Below are positions 23,791 to 35,350 of a DNA stretch of 64,000 nt, in pieces. The notes beneath the pieces are model-generated. The model was not told where the DNA came from. It ran no database searches and was given only the letters and a program-made list of their open reading frames with translations. Positions within the stretch are counted from its first letter, which is position 1. The number at the start of each line of letters is the position of its first letter. Source of the DNA: Lamellibrachia columna. Taxonomy: Eukaryota > Annelida > Polychaeta > Sabellida > Siboglinidae. The DNA is taken from NCBI GenBank assembly GCA_963662155.1, contig OY759275.1, positions 4,600,706 to 4,664,705 of the forward strand. The letters are read 5' to 3'. Both the position numbers and the translations under genes were made by a program.

Positions 23791-24934
23791 CCAATGATCT
23801 ATATATAACTGGATGGCGCGTCGGCCTGTAAATTTGACCTCACCGTGCCGCCATATTGGATAGATCAGTAGGCAATCGCAGTGTTAAAACGATCAACTTT
23901 GATAATAAATTGCTGCCTGTACACAAGTATACTTTTGTATTTTGTGATTCATAAAATACTTTTTGAGGTTAGTGATTAATAATATTATGTTTAGCGTCAC
24001 AAAGTGAACGTTCCTATTTAATTATTAATATTTTAAAGTCGACAGCGGCCAGCCTATGTCGGGTTATTGGGAATATTGGCTATAATATAAAATATATGCA
24101 AGCTTACCGATTCATCAACTTCAAGGCTCAATGATCAGAACATCGTCTTCAGTATCTAACAATACTCAAGAAGTTCCATTTTGTATATTCTAAATATTGC
24201 GTAATGTTGTAAAGTTGAGTGATTTGCGCCGTCATTTCGAAGTCCCCGAAAATGTCAATGAGTGCACTGCCACGAGGATATGCCTTTTTTGACGAATATA
24301 GGAAAATTTTTACAATGAAATGATCTATATATTATAGATGAGTAAAAATTACTTCATCGATTGAATGCAAACAAATTGTTAGCAATTTTGGTGATATACT
24401 TACTATTACAGAACAGCGAAAATACGTTTTATTACATAAAAGACGCCACTGGCACTGCACAAAAATTCTACCCATAGCAAGACATTTATTCCTGTACTGT
24501 AGATCCAAGTACAAGGAAAAACAGGTTTTTTCACCTGATCTAATATATCTAGCTATCAGAATAACGAAAGTATTATCAAAATGTTGTGTTTATTTTGTTT
24601 TGAATAAACTGCTATCATTATATATCAAATAATTGTATTAGATTTTCTGAGAGTGAACTTATGCCATTGTCTTCCTTACGTTACACTATTGTTGTTCTAA
24701 AGTTGAATTTAGTTCTCTATCTCCCTATCTCTCTTGTTGTCTCCCTCCCCATCACACACGCGCATGCATGCACACTCACCCTCACTACCTTCTCCCTCAG
24801 GGAATATTAAAACATGTACTGTTATGCATTATATTTTCAGAATGGCTACTTACCGAGACAGCACTAGTACTAATAGGCTCACATTGTTACTAGTTGGGCA
24901 CAGTTTCTTGTATCGTATGCAACAGCAAGTGTGC

Positions 24935-25190
24935 TGGAAATAGAAACATTGCTGTGTTGCTGTGAAACTACAAACATTGTTGTGTTGCTGTGCCTGCTGG
25001 ACCTTACAAACATTGCTGCACTGCTGTGGAATTACAAACATTGCTGTGTTTCTGTATATGCAGGACTTTACAAAAAATGATGCACTGCTGTGGAATTACA
25101 AACATTGCTATGTTGCTGTATCTGCAGGACGATATAAACATTGCTGCACTGCTGTGGAATTACAAATGTTGCTGTACCTGCAATAATTGC
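24935..25190. repeat. ~56 bp minisatellite inside the 8-bp-TSD element
   Basis: About four to five units contain attacaaacattgctg and ctgcactgctgtgg in tandem. They directly precede a TA tract. Confidence 0.8.
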
Positions 25191-25191
25191 T

Positions 25192-25195
<4 letters not shown>

Positions 25196-25287
<92 letters not shown>
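25196..25287. repeat. (TA)n microsatellite
   Basis: A long uninterrupted TA run inside the 8-bp-TSD element. The sequence right after it (accttacgaacattgttac) resembles the minisatellite unit before it. Confidence 0.97.
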
Positions 25288-25289
<2 letters not shown>

Positions 25290-25504
25290 GGACCTTACGA
25301 ACATTGTTACACTGTGCTTGCATAGATTTATGAACATTTACACAATATACCTGCATGAACACCAGTACGGACTTCTGAACATTATCTTCCATGAAATTAT
25401 GAATGTCAAAATAAGTAAACACTAAGCCACTTAGTATTAAAGTTAACAATTTGACCATTTCCATCCACCAAAAGTTAAATAGGCCTAGTACCAAATTACT
25501 TACA

Positions 25505-25690
25505 GCTAAACTGCCATTAATCCACGTATATAAGTCAAATGTGTCTCTGCCTGTCCCTGTATCGCTCTCTTTCATACTCTCCATCTTTCTCACTGAAGTT
25601 CTGCCATTAATCCACATATATAAGTCAAATGTGTCTCGGTCTGTCCCTGTCTCGCTCACTCTTTCATATTCTCCCTATCTTTCTGACTCG
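25505..25690. repeat. ~95 bp direct repeat pair
   Basis: The segment beginning gccattaatccac and containing tataagtcaaatgtgtctc occurs twice (about 25,512 and 25,607). Confidence 0.8.
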
Positions 25691-26088
25691 GCATGTATAT
25701 TATACATTAGGTTTTTGGACATGTCTTCTCTTGGTAAAAGCTGTGCCACGACATCAATGTGGAAACCTGATGCACAGTTTCTTCTAAACTTTAGCTGATC
25801 TATCCAAGATGGCGGTTTTGGACTTCCGCAGGCGTCACCTGGCGCCATACAAATGAATACGGCGTGCGCCATCCAGTTATATATAGATCAGTGATATGTA
25901 CAGGCAATATCGAACACAAAAAGTATCAGCACACAAATCTGCCGTACGTGTAAATATGAAAATAGAGGCTACAATGCATAATTAGTTGCAAACTTCCGCA
26001 AAATAGCACCCATTAAATGTATGTGACTAAGAAAAACGTCAATATTTCCACTAGGGGAATGTGTGTGGAAGGTTAAAATATTGACTGT

Positions 26089-26910
26089 CAGGGTTCGAAT
26101 TTAGCGGGGGCCCGGGGGCCCGCTGGCCCCTAGATTTACTGTCGGGTCCCCAAAAATTCCAACTGTTGGAGCCCGGCTGGCTCCCAGAATTGTGCGTTAT
26201 AAATACGACGATATCGTTGCATCTCAAAGGCACAAAACATATGCAATTTCATATTTTACGAGGCACTACCGCTACCGACCTATACTACTTCATTTCTCCA
26301 CCTTAGCCAACACGAACGAACATCTGGAAGTTTTTGAAAATTGCGGGAAAGCGTATTTGATTTCTTCGATCATAATGGCCAGTATTCTCAAGTATATAAC
26401 TGGCGGGGACAACATTTTGAAAAGGCAGACAGCAGAAGAAGACAACAAAACTAAATCAAAACGTTTTAAAGGTAAAATAATTTTCCAAAACATTTACGAA
26501 AAAACGCTATGCAGATGTAACTGGCGACACCTAGCGGGTAATGCCTGATGTATATTTTGTAGTCTGAGAGGTCGGCACAAGATCGAAATGTTAATTAGTG
26601 GAGTGTGCCCCTAGCGGACTGTAGGAGAACTGAACCGGTATAATTTCTTGAGCATTTGACAACGCTACAGTTTATTATCTACCCATACGGTAATGTGCTT
26701 TATACTCGTTTATTCATTGTTGAAGATGCGTGTAAAAAAAGCAAATACACAAGGGTGTTATTCATTAATGTTATATTATTTATAAGGATTCAACCCCAAA
26801 CAGCATGTCTGCATATAGCTTATACTTTTAAGAAGAATGACAGACCTTTTTAGGAAGGAATTATAACATCATTCTAGTTTTGTACGTTCCAGTTTCATAC
26901 GACACCTAGG

Positions 26911-27008
<98 letters not shown>

Positions 27009-27102
27009 CAAACATATATACATGCATGCATACATACATACATACATACATACATACATACATACATACATACATACATACATACATACATACATACATA
27101 CA

Positions 27103-27136
<34 letters not shown>

Positions 27137-27284
27137 CGCACTGCTAAGCATTGATAAAACAAATGCTGCACGTCTGAAGAAGTTGTTTGTTATGGCTATT
27201 TCTTGGCCTCCCTTTTTGGTGAAGGGCCCCTAGATTTTGGAGCCATGCTGTCCCCCACTAATTTCATGCTAAATTGTAACCCTG
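26089..27284 (+). mobile_element. hAT-like DNA transposon, internally deleted
   Basis: The 1,196 bp insertion interrupts sequence that is continuous in block A at about 12,752. The left end CAGGGTTCGAATTTAGC is matched inverted at the right (CAGGGTTACAATTTAGC). CAGGG ends followed by G/C-rich ggggcccggg-type sequence are typical of hAT elements. The flanks share only CCTGT/ACTGT, so the target duplication is imperfect. The frame at 26,192-26,548 contains MASILKYITGGDNILKRQ, similar in style to the start of hAT transposases. The rest is lost and replaced by long TA/CATA repeats. Confidence 0.7.
26912..27136. repeat. (TA)n followed by (CATA)n microsatellite
   Basis: About 46 TA units (26,912-27,004) pass into about 30 CATA units (to 27,136), inside the hAT-like element. 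Frames over it code only for Tyr-Ile or Met-Tyr-Val-Cys repeats. Confidence 0.97.
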
Positions 27285-27372
27285 CCTGTACACGAATATG
27301 TACAGGCAGTATAGATGTAAAGGCAATATGGCGATTTTTGGCATTGAATGTACAGGTAATGTGGTATGTAGA

Positions 27373-27375
<3 letters not shown>

Positions 27376-27461
<86 letters not shown>
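27376..27461. repeat. (TA)n microsatellite at end of block B
   Basis: A TA run where homology with block A stops. It is preceded by the same TGTACAGGTAATGTGG motifs as at 12,780-12,835. Confidence 0.97.
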
Positions 27462-27463
<2 letters not shown>

Positions 27464-27636
27464 TAATACATGCTAATACGTTTGAGTTTACCATTATCAT
27501 TGATAGTGGAAACAGTTTAGCCGAAAATGAAATAGCATGTGTAATTATTTCCAAACTAAATTAAATTTTATGTGATTTTGAGCATGTATTTTTCCAGAGC
27601 CTTGTATATTTTTAAGTGTCAAATTTTTCGCGTATA

Positions 27637-29090
27637 GTTACCGGTGCAGTTTTCGACCCACGCCAGTTTTCGATCCATTGAAATCTCGCTTGATATCGCG
27701 TTAGAGACGTCACAGCGCCTGTTTACGACAATAACGATACAGAGTGTTGTCTGAGCAAAATATATTTTTATATATAATATAACATGGAACACGTTTATGA
27801 TATACATGCCTTGATAAAAAAACCGACTTTGCATGCTTACCAGATATTATTATTGAGCATCTGCTGACACATATCTCGTTTTTGGCCACGTGACAATAAT
27901 AGTCCTTTTTGTGGTAGATGTATTGCAAGCTAGTCTTGTCATAACAGTAGGAATAATTAAAATGTGTAAATATACGAGAACAAAATTACTACATTAACGT
28001 TATATATTCAATACAAATATATGTGTATGTGTTTTATAAAGCGCTATGTCAAGCCTGGTTTTTATAAAAAGTTGACATCATTTGAACAAAGTAGTAAAAT
28101 TAAAAACGATTGTCTTTTACGGCTTGCTATAAATATAGGTCGATTTCCGCCGGTTTCCTCGACTCGCGCGACATGGTTCAGACGTTCAATATTCGTAAGT
28201 TTTTCACTCAAAACAACTGTTTTAATAATTTGTTTGCATTGAATAAATGAAGTAGCTTTTGCTGATTTTGGTATATCGATCTCTTACACAAAATGTTTCT
28301 TCGATTTTTGTTAAACGGCTTATTCTATTAAGTAGGTCGAAAACTACACCGACCAGTATATAGTTACCTGTGCAGTTTTCGACCCACGCCAGTTTTCAGT
28401 CCTTTGAAATATCGCTTGATATCGCGTTAGAGACGTCACATCGTCTGCTTACAACAATAACGATACAGAGCCTTGTCTGAGCAAAATATATTTTTATATA
28501 TAATATAACATGGAACACGTTTATGATATACATACCTTGATAAAAAAACTGACTTTGCATGCTAACCAGAAACTATTATTGAGCGTCTGCTAACGCATGT
28601 CTCGTTCCTGGCCACGTGACAATAATAGCCCTTTTTGTGATAGATGTATGACAAGCTAGTCTTGTCATAAAAGTAGGAATAATTAAAATGTGTTAAATAT
28701 ACGAGAACAAATTTACTACATTAACGTTATATATTCAATGCAAATATATGTGTATGTGTGTTTTATAAAGCGCTATGTCAAGCCTGGTTGATAAAAAGGT
28801 TGACATAATTGGAACAAAGTGGTAAAATTAAAAACGATTGTCTGTATGGCTTGCCATACATATGAGTCGAATTCCGCAGGGTTCCTTGACTAGCGCGACA
28901 TGGTTCAGACGTTCAATATTCGTATGTTTTTCATCTCAATACAAATGTTTTAATACTTTGTTTGCATTGAATAAATGAAGTAGCTTTTGCTGATTTGGTA
29001 TATCGATCTCTTACACAAAATGTTTCTTCAGATTTTTTTTAACGGCATATTCTATTAAGTAGGTCAAAAACTACACCGACCAGTATAACT
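27637..29090. mobile_element. Two tandem copies of a ~700 bp TIR element
   Basis: The units 27,637-28,362 and 28,363-29,090 are direct copies with a period of about 726. Each starts with GGTGCAGTTTTCGACC or its GTGCAGTTTTCGACC variant. Each ends with the inverted form GGTCGAAAACTACACC followed by gaccagtata. They have the size and structure of MITEs. The short frames inside differ between copies and are not genes. Confidence 0.8.
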
Positions 29091-29827
29091 ACAACATGTA
29101 GTTTATTCTGGGTCTGAGATAATGCCATTATTATAATTGATCTATTTCAAGTATTTACAAATGTAGTCGACTCAGTTTCTGACATGATGACGTAACTGCA
29201 ATTGATTTCTTACTGTGTAATTAAAAATCACATCATTTATGTTATATATGATTTTATATATGATATGACCCAATATACAATTTTAGTAATCATATTTAAA
29301 AATACACTGAATTTACTTAAATGTGTGTTTCAATCATAAGATAATGGTTAAAATATAATGCATTGTCCAAAATAGTGTTCACTTTGAATATCATGCAAAA
29401 TAAGTTACAGCTAAATTATATAACAATATATATATATTTATTTACATGTATATTATATGGTAGTCAAACTACATTAATAGAAGCAACCTTATGGATGCAA
29501 ATCTTGTTTTAAACATGCTGAAGACTTATTTTGTCAATTTAATCACATTGTGTTTTGTTGATGGTTGATAATTTGTTGCCGCCTTATCACATATACACAT
29601 TTTTATTGTTTCTGCACACTCAACTTATTGTAAATGCTTTTTAGCAAACATACTACACGTAATAACTCTTAGTTATAACAGCTATTAAAACCAATGCCGT
29701 TTTAGCAAGTATTCTGATAGGTATCATATCTTTACAGCCTTACATTTGTTGTAGACCTGGAAACTCGTTTAATATAATAAATAATAAAATTAATTTGTTG
29801 TTTTAATTCACATTATTAATTTTTCAG
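29091..29827. other. AT-rich sequence, possible intron, no feature seen
   Basis: The stretch ends with a polypyrimidine tract and an acceptor (ttattaatttttcag) before the next candidate exon. Confidence 0.4.
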
Positions 29828-29864
29828 TTGCTGCAAGCCATCAGAAAACAAACAAAACGTAAAG
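29828..29864 (+). CDS. Candidate exon (37 nt) of unrecognised gene
   Basis: The exon is bounded by an acceptor (aatttttcag) and a donor (aaag|gtatct). In the frame compatible with the next candidate exon it reads CCKPSENKQNVK. It is short, so evidence rests on the splice sites and on frame agreement with 30,672-30,749 and 36,057-36,251. The start of the gene is not identified. Confidence 0.3.
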
Positions 29865-30671
29865 GTATCTTGTCATGTTATTAACTAGTGTAACAAATAT
29901 GACACATAAATACTGTGGCAGATATGATCTTTACTTAACAAAAAAGAAGGTCTGTATAATGATACTCATCTCAAATATACACTTAGTATAACATGGTATG
30001 ATAACTAATTTGCAAAATCATTATATAAGAATATAAAACTCAAAGCTATGAATAATTTGTTTTATTTAGTTTAATCCATGTTCTATTGGCGAGGTAGTAT
30101 AACGCTTCCAATTGAACATACCACTACACGTTTGAAAATTTCTAACATTTGTACTATTTGATAATAAGAATTGTGCACATTGTCATACATTACGTTCTTT
30201 ATCCATCAATCACTGGCATTGAAAACTTGGTAGTGTATAGTATAGTGCAATTTCTAACATTTGTAATTTTTTTTTTATAAGAATTGTGCACATTGTCATA
30301 CGTTAAGTTCTTTATCCATCAACCACTGGCACTGAATACTCAATAGTGTATACCGGTAGTATAGTGCAAGAGTTTCCTAGATCTTCTCTTGTTTAAAGCA
30401 AAACAACTGCTGGCAAAGCTGTGCAGCAAATGAGTCCTGATATGTTCGTGATCAGATACGCTATTAAGAGTTAATTTTAAAAATATATACAAACCATTGA
30501 AATATATTAATTTCACGTAATTTCAACCAAAAACAAAATGATTTATGTATATCACATATATTGTCATTTAAAAAAATAATGTCAATCCTACAGAATATCC
30601 TTTTATATGTTTGCATTACTGAAATGACATTCTTTCCGATATTAATGCATATTCAAAAACTTTTTTCACAG

Positions 30672-30749
30672 AAGTGTGATAACATTGAAATACCAGATGG
30701 ATCACAAGAGGATGATGACATGGAAACCTCATCAGTTAATCAAACACAG
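30672..30749 (+). CDS. Candidate internal exon, acidic peptide
   Basis: The 78 nt segment, exactly 26 codons, lies between the acceptor ttttttcacag and the donor cag|gtgatg. It reads KCDNIEIPDGSQEDDDME followed by TSSVNQTQ, an acidic, Ser/Thr-rich linker without a known domain. Because its length is a multiple of three and both borders are phase 0, it joins cleanly to the terminal exon at 36,057 and to 29,828-29,864. A small further piece with an acceptor (tttctcag) at about 30,955 would end in a stop soon after and could be an alternative terminal exon. Confidence 0.45.
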
Positions 30750-31414
30750 GTGATGATTTTCATTTAACACCTGAATCAGTGGAAACCCTCAACATGCTAT
30801 AAACAGGTCACTCTTAAAATGATCGATCACATCAATTGGTTTGAAGTATGTTTAATCAAGATTAACCACATATTATACAATAGAAATATGTAGAGTACAA
30901 GGGTTGGGGATCAAACATTCCTATTTTTAATACAACATTGTTTCCTTTCTCAGCATGTGCTAGAACCAAACAAGGTAGAGTAAGTATTATATATAACTTT
31001 GTCCTTACTAAATGAATTAATCGAAAATGTTAAGATAAATATAAGGACATGTGACATCAAAGTAAAATAAGAAACGAACAATAAAAAGCAGTAGAGGAGA
31101 AACTTCCACAAAGGTAGATAAAGATACGAAGAATTATTTAGCAAAGATAGACTGGAATAACACACTGAATAATAAGACAGCAATAGAATGCTGAATATTT
31201 TAAAACGTGAAATTGAGTGCATCATTGATTCGTTGGTAAGTGTTAATTATGGAGCAACACCCTTGTGAATTCAGAAGAAAATATTTAGGGGACATTTTCA
31301 ATGGAGTAAACCCAGTGTGGCAACATTTAAAAAATCATGAAACCAGTCATATTTTAAGGATAATGGTATGTAATTCGTGTGCCAAATTTCATGATCCATT
31401 CAGAATTCCTGGTG

Positions 31415-32170
31415 AACTTAATTCTTCAGTGATACATGATTTTAGCATTCACGAGGTATTCACGAGCACATAACCAAGTGCTACACCATAATGTTAGTAT
31501 GATTCCTGATTATTGAAACAACTGTAATTTCAGTACTATTGATATATTGGTTATGTGTACTAACTTTCATCTATAATAGAACATTTCTTCATGCATGATG
31601 AACTGTAATATCCAATAATAGGTAATTCCACATCAAATCACTAGATGGTCCACACATTGTATTTTCAGAAGTTCAGATCTCTTCAGGATTTTTATCAGAT
31701 ATTCCCCAAATACCCAAATTGAAAAAATTAAATGTTAGCTTTCTGTTCCTAGTAGTTTTGGAGATGTTGGCATATTAAATGAAACTGGTCTCACTTTAAA
31801 GGTAGTGATTTGTAGTTTATGTGTGAAAACTGTAATTATCCATTTGGAAGTCTGTGATGGTGAACTTTATTCTTCAATGATGCACGATTTTAACACCCAT
31901 GAACCATTCACGTGCTCAGCGTTGATATAATTCATGATTCTTCAAACTGGTGAGGTCTCAATACTATTAATATATAGTGTCATAACTGTCATCTTTGTGA
32001 TGACCTTTTTGTCAACAATGGATTTTTACATCACATCACTGGATAGTCCAGACTATTTGTCTTCAGATCTCTTCAATATTTATACAAGATATTCACCAAA
32101 TGTCACATGTTAGCTTCCTATTCTTAGTAGCTTCTGAGAAAACAATAATTTATGACCTTAGATATCCGTT
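31415..32170. repeat. Old tandem duplication (~445 bp units)
   Basis: The segment with tgaact(t)aattcttcagtgat and a later cagatattccccaaat occurs at about 31,415-31,750 and again, diverged, at about 31,860-32,170. An inverted copy of the second part lies at 35,085-35,165. This is an uncharacterised old repeat family. The frame at 31,240-31,473 overlaps it and is not taken as a gene. Confidence 0.6.
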
Positions 32171-32763
32171 AATGTAATTTTAGGAAAGTTTGAGGTGCGA
32201 TAACTAAGTAGGGCTAGAGCCTTGAAAATGCGAATGTTTACTCTCATATAGACAGAATACCCCATGTGCCTTCATTTTAATGTGTCAGATCGTTTTGCGT
32301 CTGAAGTCTGGGAAAGTTTGTAAAATCACATTTGCCATTTCGCGAGATACCATCTGTGAAACATATTTTTGTTTTAAAGAAATATTCTGGTGAAAACAAC
32401 ATTTCTGTACAAGAAACTAGACATCCTAAGCTATAAAATGGAGTAATCCAGGTTCCAACATATTTGATGAATTGCGTATAAATATAAAAATCAGCCGCGC
32501 AACTGGTGTTTCACTTTAGATTAATTATAACTACAGTATTTACCATCCAAAATTCAAATTATATTATTTATACACACTGATGAATCATAAATTGTTCTGG
32601 AGTTACCATGTACATAAGTGTTCATTTGTAGCCCTTATACAGGGTACCTTGCAAAATAGCAACTGTGATTTTACAAATATTCCAGGCTCTGGATGCACAA
32701 CTATCTGATTTAATTATAAATAAAGTCAATGTACCCATACGTTGATATTCTATCTATTATTTA
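32171..32763. other. AT-rich sequence, no gene seen
   Basis: The stretch possibly belongs to the same old repeat as 31,415-32,170. No coding or RNA feature is recognised. Confidence 0.4.
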
Positions 32764-34545
32764 TCAAGATTTAACAATATTAGCCATCCAAGCCAAAGGC
32801 CCAGATGGCAAGTGGACAAGGAAGCTATTGGCTTATCGAGAGTCCAACAATATTCATTTACGTATAACCCGCCCTCCTGAGAGATGTGTCAATCCTGTTT
32901 TAAAACATATTCATGCGGCTAGCAGTTCTACAATCCGTAGACAATTTGTTCCATTAATTTATTGTCCTTTGTATGAAAGAGTACTTCCTGATATCCAATC
33001 TACACTGATCCTTTACTAATTTTACCTCATTTCATCTAGTCCTGCTATTTTTCTTGAGTGAGAAAAACATATTTCTATCAATATTTCATACTCATTCAAT
33101 GACTGATCTCCTCTTAACCTCCTTGTCTCTATAGTTGTTAAACCACATTCTTTCAAGCGTTCTTCATAGCTAAGATCTCTCAGTCCTGGAATAATTTTAG
33201 TTGCTCTCCTCTGTATGTGTTCAAGCGTATCTATATCCTTCTTATGATATGGTCTCCACGCTTGGGTACAGTATTATAAATAAGGTCTAACTACTGCTTT
33301 ATACATAGGTAAAATTACCTTTTTTTGTATGTTATGTTTCTCCTAATCAACCCAAGAATTGTATTACCCTTTGAAGCTGCAATACCACACAACTCTGAAA
33401 CTTTCATATCAGCGCTTATTGTAATTCCTTTTCTTTTATAGTAGTACCCAGAACAGTATCTCCCATTTTATACTTTACATCCAATTTCCCATGTCCTGTA
33501 TGTAGCCATTTACACTTCCAAAAATTTAACATCTGCCATTTCTCAGACCATTTCACTATTCTGTCTGGATAGTTTTGTAAATGTTGTTTAACACCATCAG
33601 TGTCAACCTTTCTAAACACTTTTGTGTCATCCCCAAATTTCAATACATTACTTGTTATATTGTCATCTAATTCATTGATATAATAAAGAATAATAAAGGT
33701 CCTAATCCTGATCCTTGTGGTACCCTACTCAAAAGTTATTTCAGGAAACTTCTCCATCTACTACAACATGTTGTCTTCTGTCAGTCAGCCATTGTTCTAT
33801 CCAGTCAATTATGACATCCCCGATACCATGGGCTTTTAATTTATGTAGTATTTTTATGTGGTACTTTATCAAAAGCTTTCTGAAAATCTAAGTAGATAAT
33901 ATCTAATGACTATCCCTCGTATATCCACTTGGTGATTTCTTCCAAAAAAAAAACATATTCGTTAAGCATGATTTCGCTTTTAGGAATCCATGTTGAGATT
34001 AATTTAATAATTTATGCCTAACAAGGAAGTCCACCATATGGTCTTTAATTAACCTTTCTAATAATTTACAAATTACTGACTTTAAACTCACTGGCCTGTA
34101 ATTATCTGACTTATTTCTTAAATCCTGTTTAAATAATCCATGATGATGTTTGCTTCTTTCCATTCAAATGGAACAACTCCCTCTTTTAATGACAAGTTAA
34201 ACACTCTTGCAAGTGGTGTACTGAGTTTTGGAAGAATTCCATCCACTCCCAGTGATTTATTTTCCTTCATTTCCTTTATTTTCTTAGCTACTATTTCTGG
34301 AGTTACGATTAACGGCTCTAAATAGTCATATTTACCCTCCTGAAATTTAGCATCTGGAACTGGTAGCTCTTCCATTGGATCCCTTCCATCACATTCTGTC
34401 CTGCAGCCTTATCACCTGGCAGACTGTTATCATTCTCTCTCTCACCCATCAACCGGTCACCTTTCCCTCCCGTTTCCTGGCTAAATTGCGCTCCTGTCAC
34501 CTTCCCTCTTGACACCTTCCCTCCTGTCTCCCTCACCCCATCGCT
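32764..34545 (-). mobile_element. CR1-type LINE, 5' truncated and decayed
   Basis: On the minus strand this copy runs from a linker region (34,118-34,540) into reverse transcriptase pieces and ends near 32,764 with the family's terminal sequence (the terminal repeat is degenerate here). Seen in translation: DGILPKLSTPLARVFNLSLK, the start of reverse transcriptase. Also visible are the KFGDDTKVFRKV segment, in which the catalytic Ala-Asp-Asp has become Gly-Asp-Asp, and WSEKWQMLNFWKCKWLH. Many stops and indels break the frame. Related copies lie at 48,737 and 53,618. Confidence 0.88.
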
Positions 34546-34605
34546 TTCACTCTCGTCTCCTTCCCTCCCGTCTCCTTCGCTCCTGTGTCCCCCAGGTACT
34601 CATGT
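34385..34605. repeat. CT-rich low-complexity tract
   Basis: Repeated ccctcctgtctcc-type words form a pyrimidine-rich stretch on the plus strand at the 5' end of the CR1 copy. It may be an expansion within the element. Confidence 0.7.
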
Positions 34606-34732
34606 ACACAACTGGTACTCATGAGGGAGAGCAAAACAACATTTCAGGAAGTATTCGTTACTGAGTTGTTGGACCTCAAACATTTACCAAAATGATAATG
34701 CCAGTAATTTGTGTACAAAACCAGTTATATAT

Positions 34733-34985
34733 GAGACCGCGGTAGCGTAGTGGCTATAGAGCTTCGGACTCTTGGTCAAGAGAGTCCGGCTTCAAATCCA
34801 GTGGATATTTGTGTATAAATAGTCGTCACGCATTAATTGCAGCATGGCTGACTGCTTCCCAGAGAAGTTGAGATGGCATTCTAACGAACAGGTCTGCCAG
34901 GGGATGAAGTGTAAAGCACTTTCAGCAGTCCTAATGACTAGATACCGCGCTATATAAGAACATGCACTTACTTTTTAACTTTCTT
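34733..34985 (+). mobile_element. tRNA-derived SINE
   Basis: The head resembles a tRNA with RNA polymerase III boxes: A box TAGCGTAGTGG (34,743-34,753) and B box GGCTTCAAATCC (34,788-34,799), with a possible anticodon stem around ggactcttggtcaagagagtcc. A body of about 130 bp follows. The tail contains cgcgctatataagaacatgc and a T-rich end, a type of tail common in invertebrate SINEs. The acceptor stem does not pair well and a body follows, so it is a SINE and not a functional tRNA gene. Confidence 0.8.
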
Positions 34986-35084
34986 AACCTGTTTTGTTAT
35001 TAACCCGAATTCCGGTTACGGGACTTGGTTGGCAACCCATGCCTTCAAGCAGTTAACCGCTGTACTAGAAGGTCACCAAATTTT

Positions 35085-35350
35085 TAATCTGAGAAACTAC
35101 TAGGAAGTAGGAAGCTAAAATGTGAGATTTGTTCAATTGGGAATTTGGGGAATATCTGGTAAAAATAGTGAACATTGTGCTCACAAAAAGGAAACAATTC
35201 CTTTGATGTGCCAGTAACGAGTAGGCCAAGTGGGTTAAACCATGAGTAGGCAGGTAATGTAGGTCTTAATTGGTCAGAAGACAAACTGAGAAACCCCAAA
35301 TTAGACAGAAAACCACATTGGGCAAATTGGGACTTGGGTAAACTTAGCAT
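35085..35350. repeat. Inverted copy of the 31.7 kb old repeat
   Basis: The reverse complement of about 35,085-35,165 contains ccagatattccccaaattcc and a later tagcttcctacttcctagta, matching 31,690-31,755. The remainder repeats similar words (gggcaaattgggacttggg). No gene. Confidence 0.5.

Larger units (their letters stand above)
23792..25893. mobile_element. DNA transposon with 28 bp TIRs and 8 bp TSD
   Basis: The 2,102 bp element is bounded by 28 bp inverted repeats (23,792-23,819 and 25,866-25,893) that differ at one base and contain GATCTATATATAACTGGAT. The target duplication ATATGTAC is perfect (23,784-23,791 and 25,894-25,901). Block A shows the single unduplicated site at about 12,560. 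An 8 bp duplication and CA...TG ends fit the hAT or P superfamilies. No transposase is recognisable, so it is probably non-autonomous. Internal repeats and a TA tract fill the right half. Confidence 0.92.
13802..27375. repeat. Segmental duplication, block B
   Basis: This is the partner of block A. It has gained a piggyBac element, a 2.1 kb 8-bp-TSD element and a hAT-like element, and has a precise empty TTAA site where block A carries a transposon. Homology ends in the TA tract at 27,376. Confidence 0.9.

Noticed and set aside
24850..25659. Several frames over minisatellite and TA repeats
   Set aside because: Low-complexity translation products inside a non-autonomous transposon.
26895..27171. 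Frames coding Met-Tyr-Val-Cys repeats
   Set aside because: Pure (CATA)n/(TA)n microsatellite.
34733..34810. Functional tRNA gene
   Set aside because: A and B boxes are present but the acceptor stem is poor, and a SINE body and tail follow.
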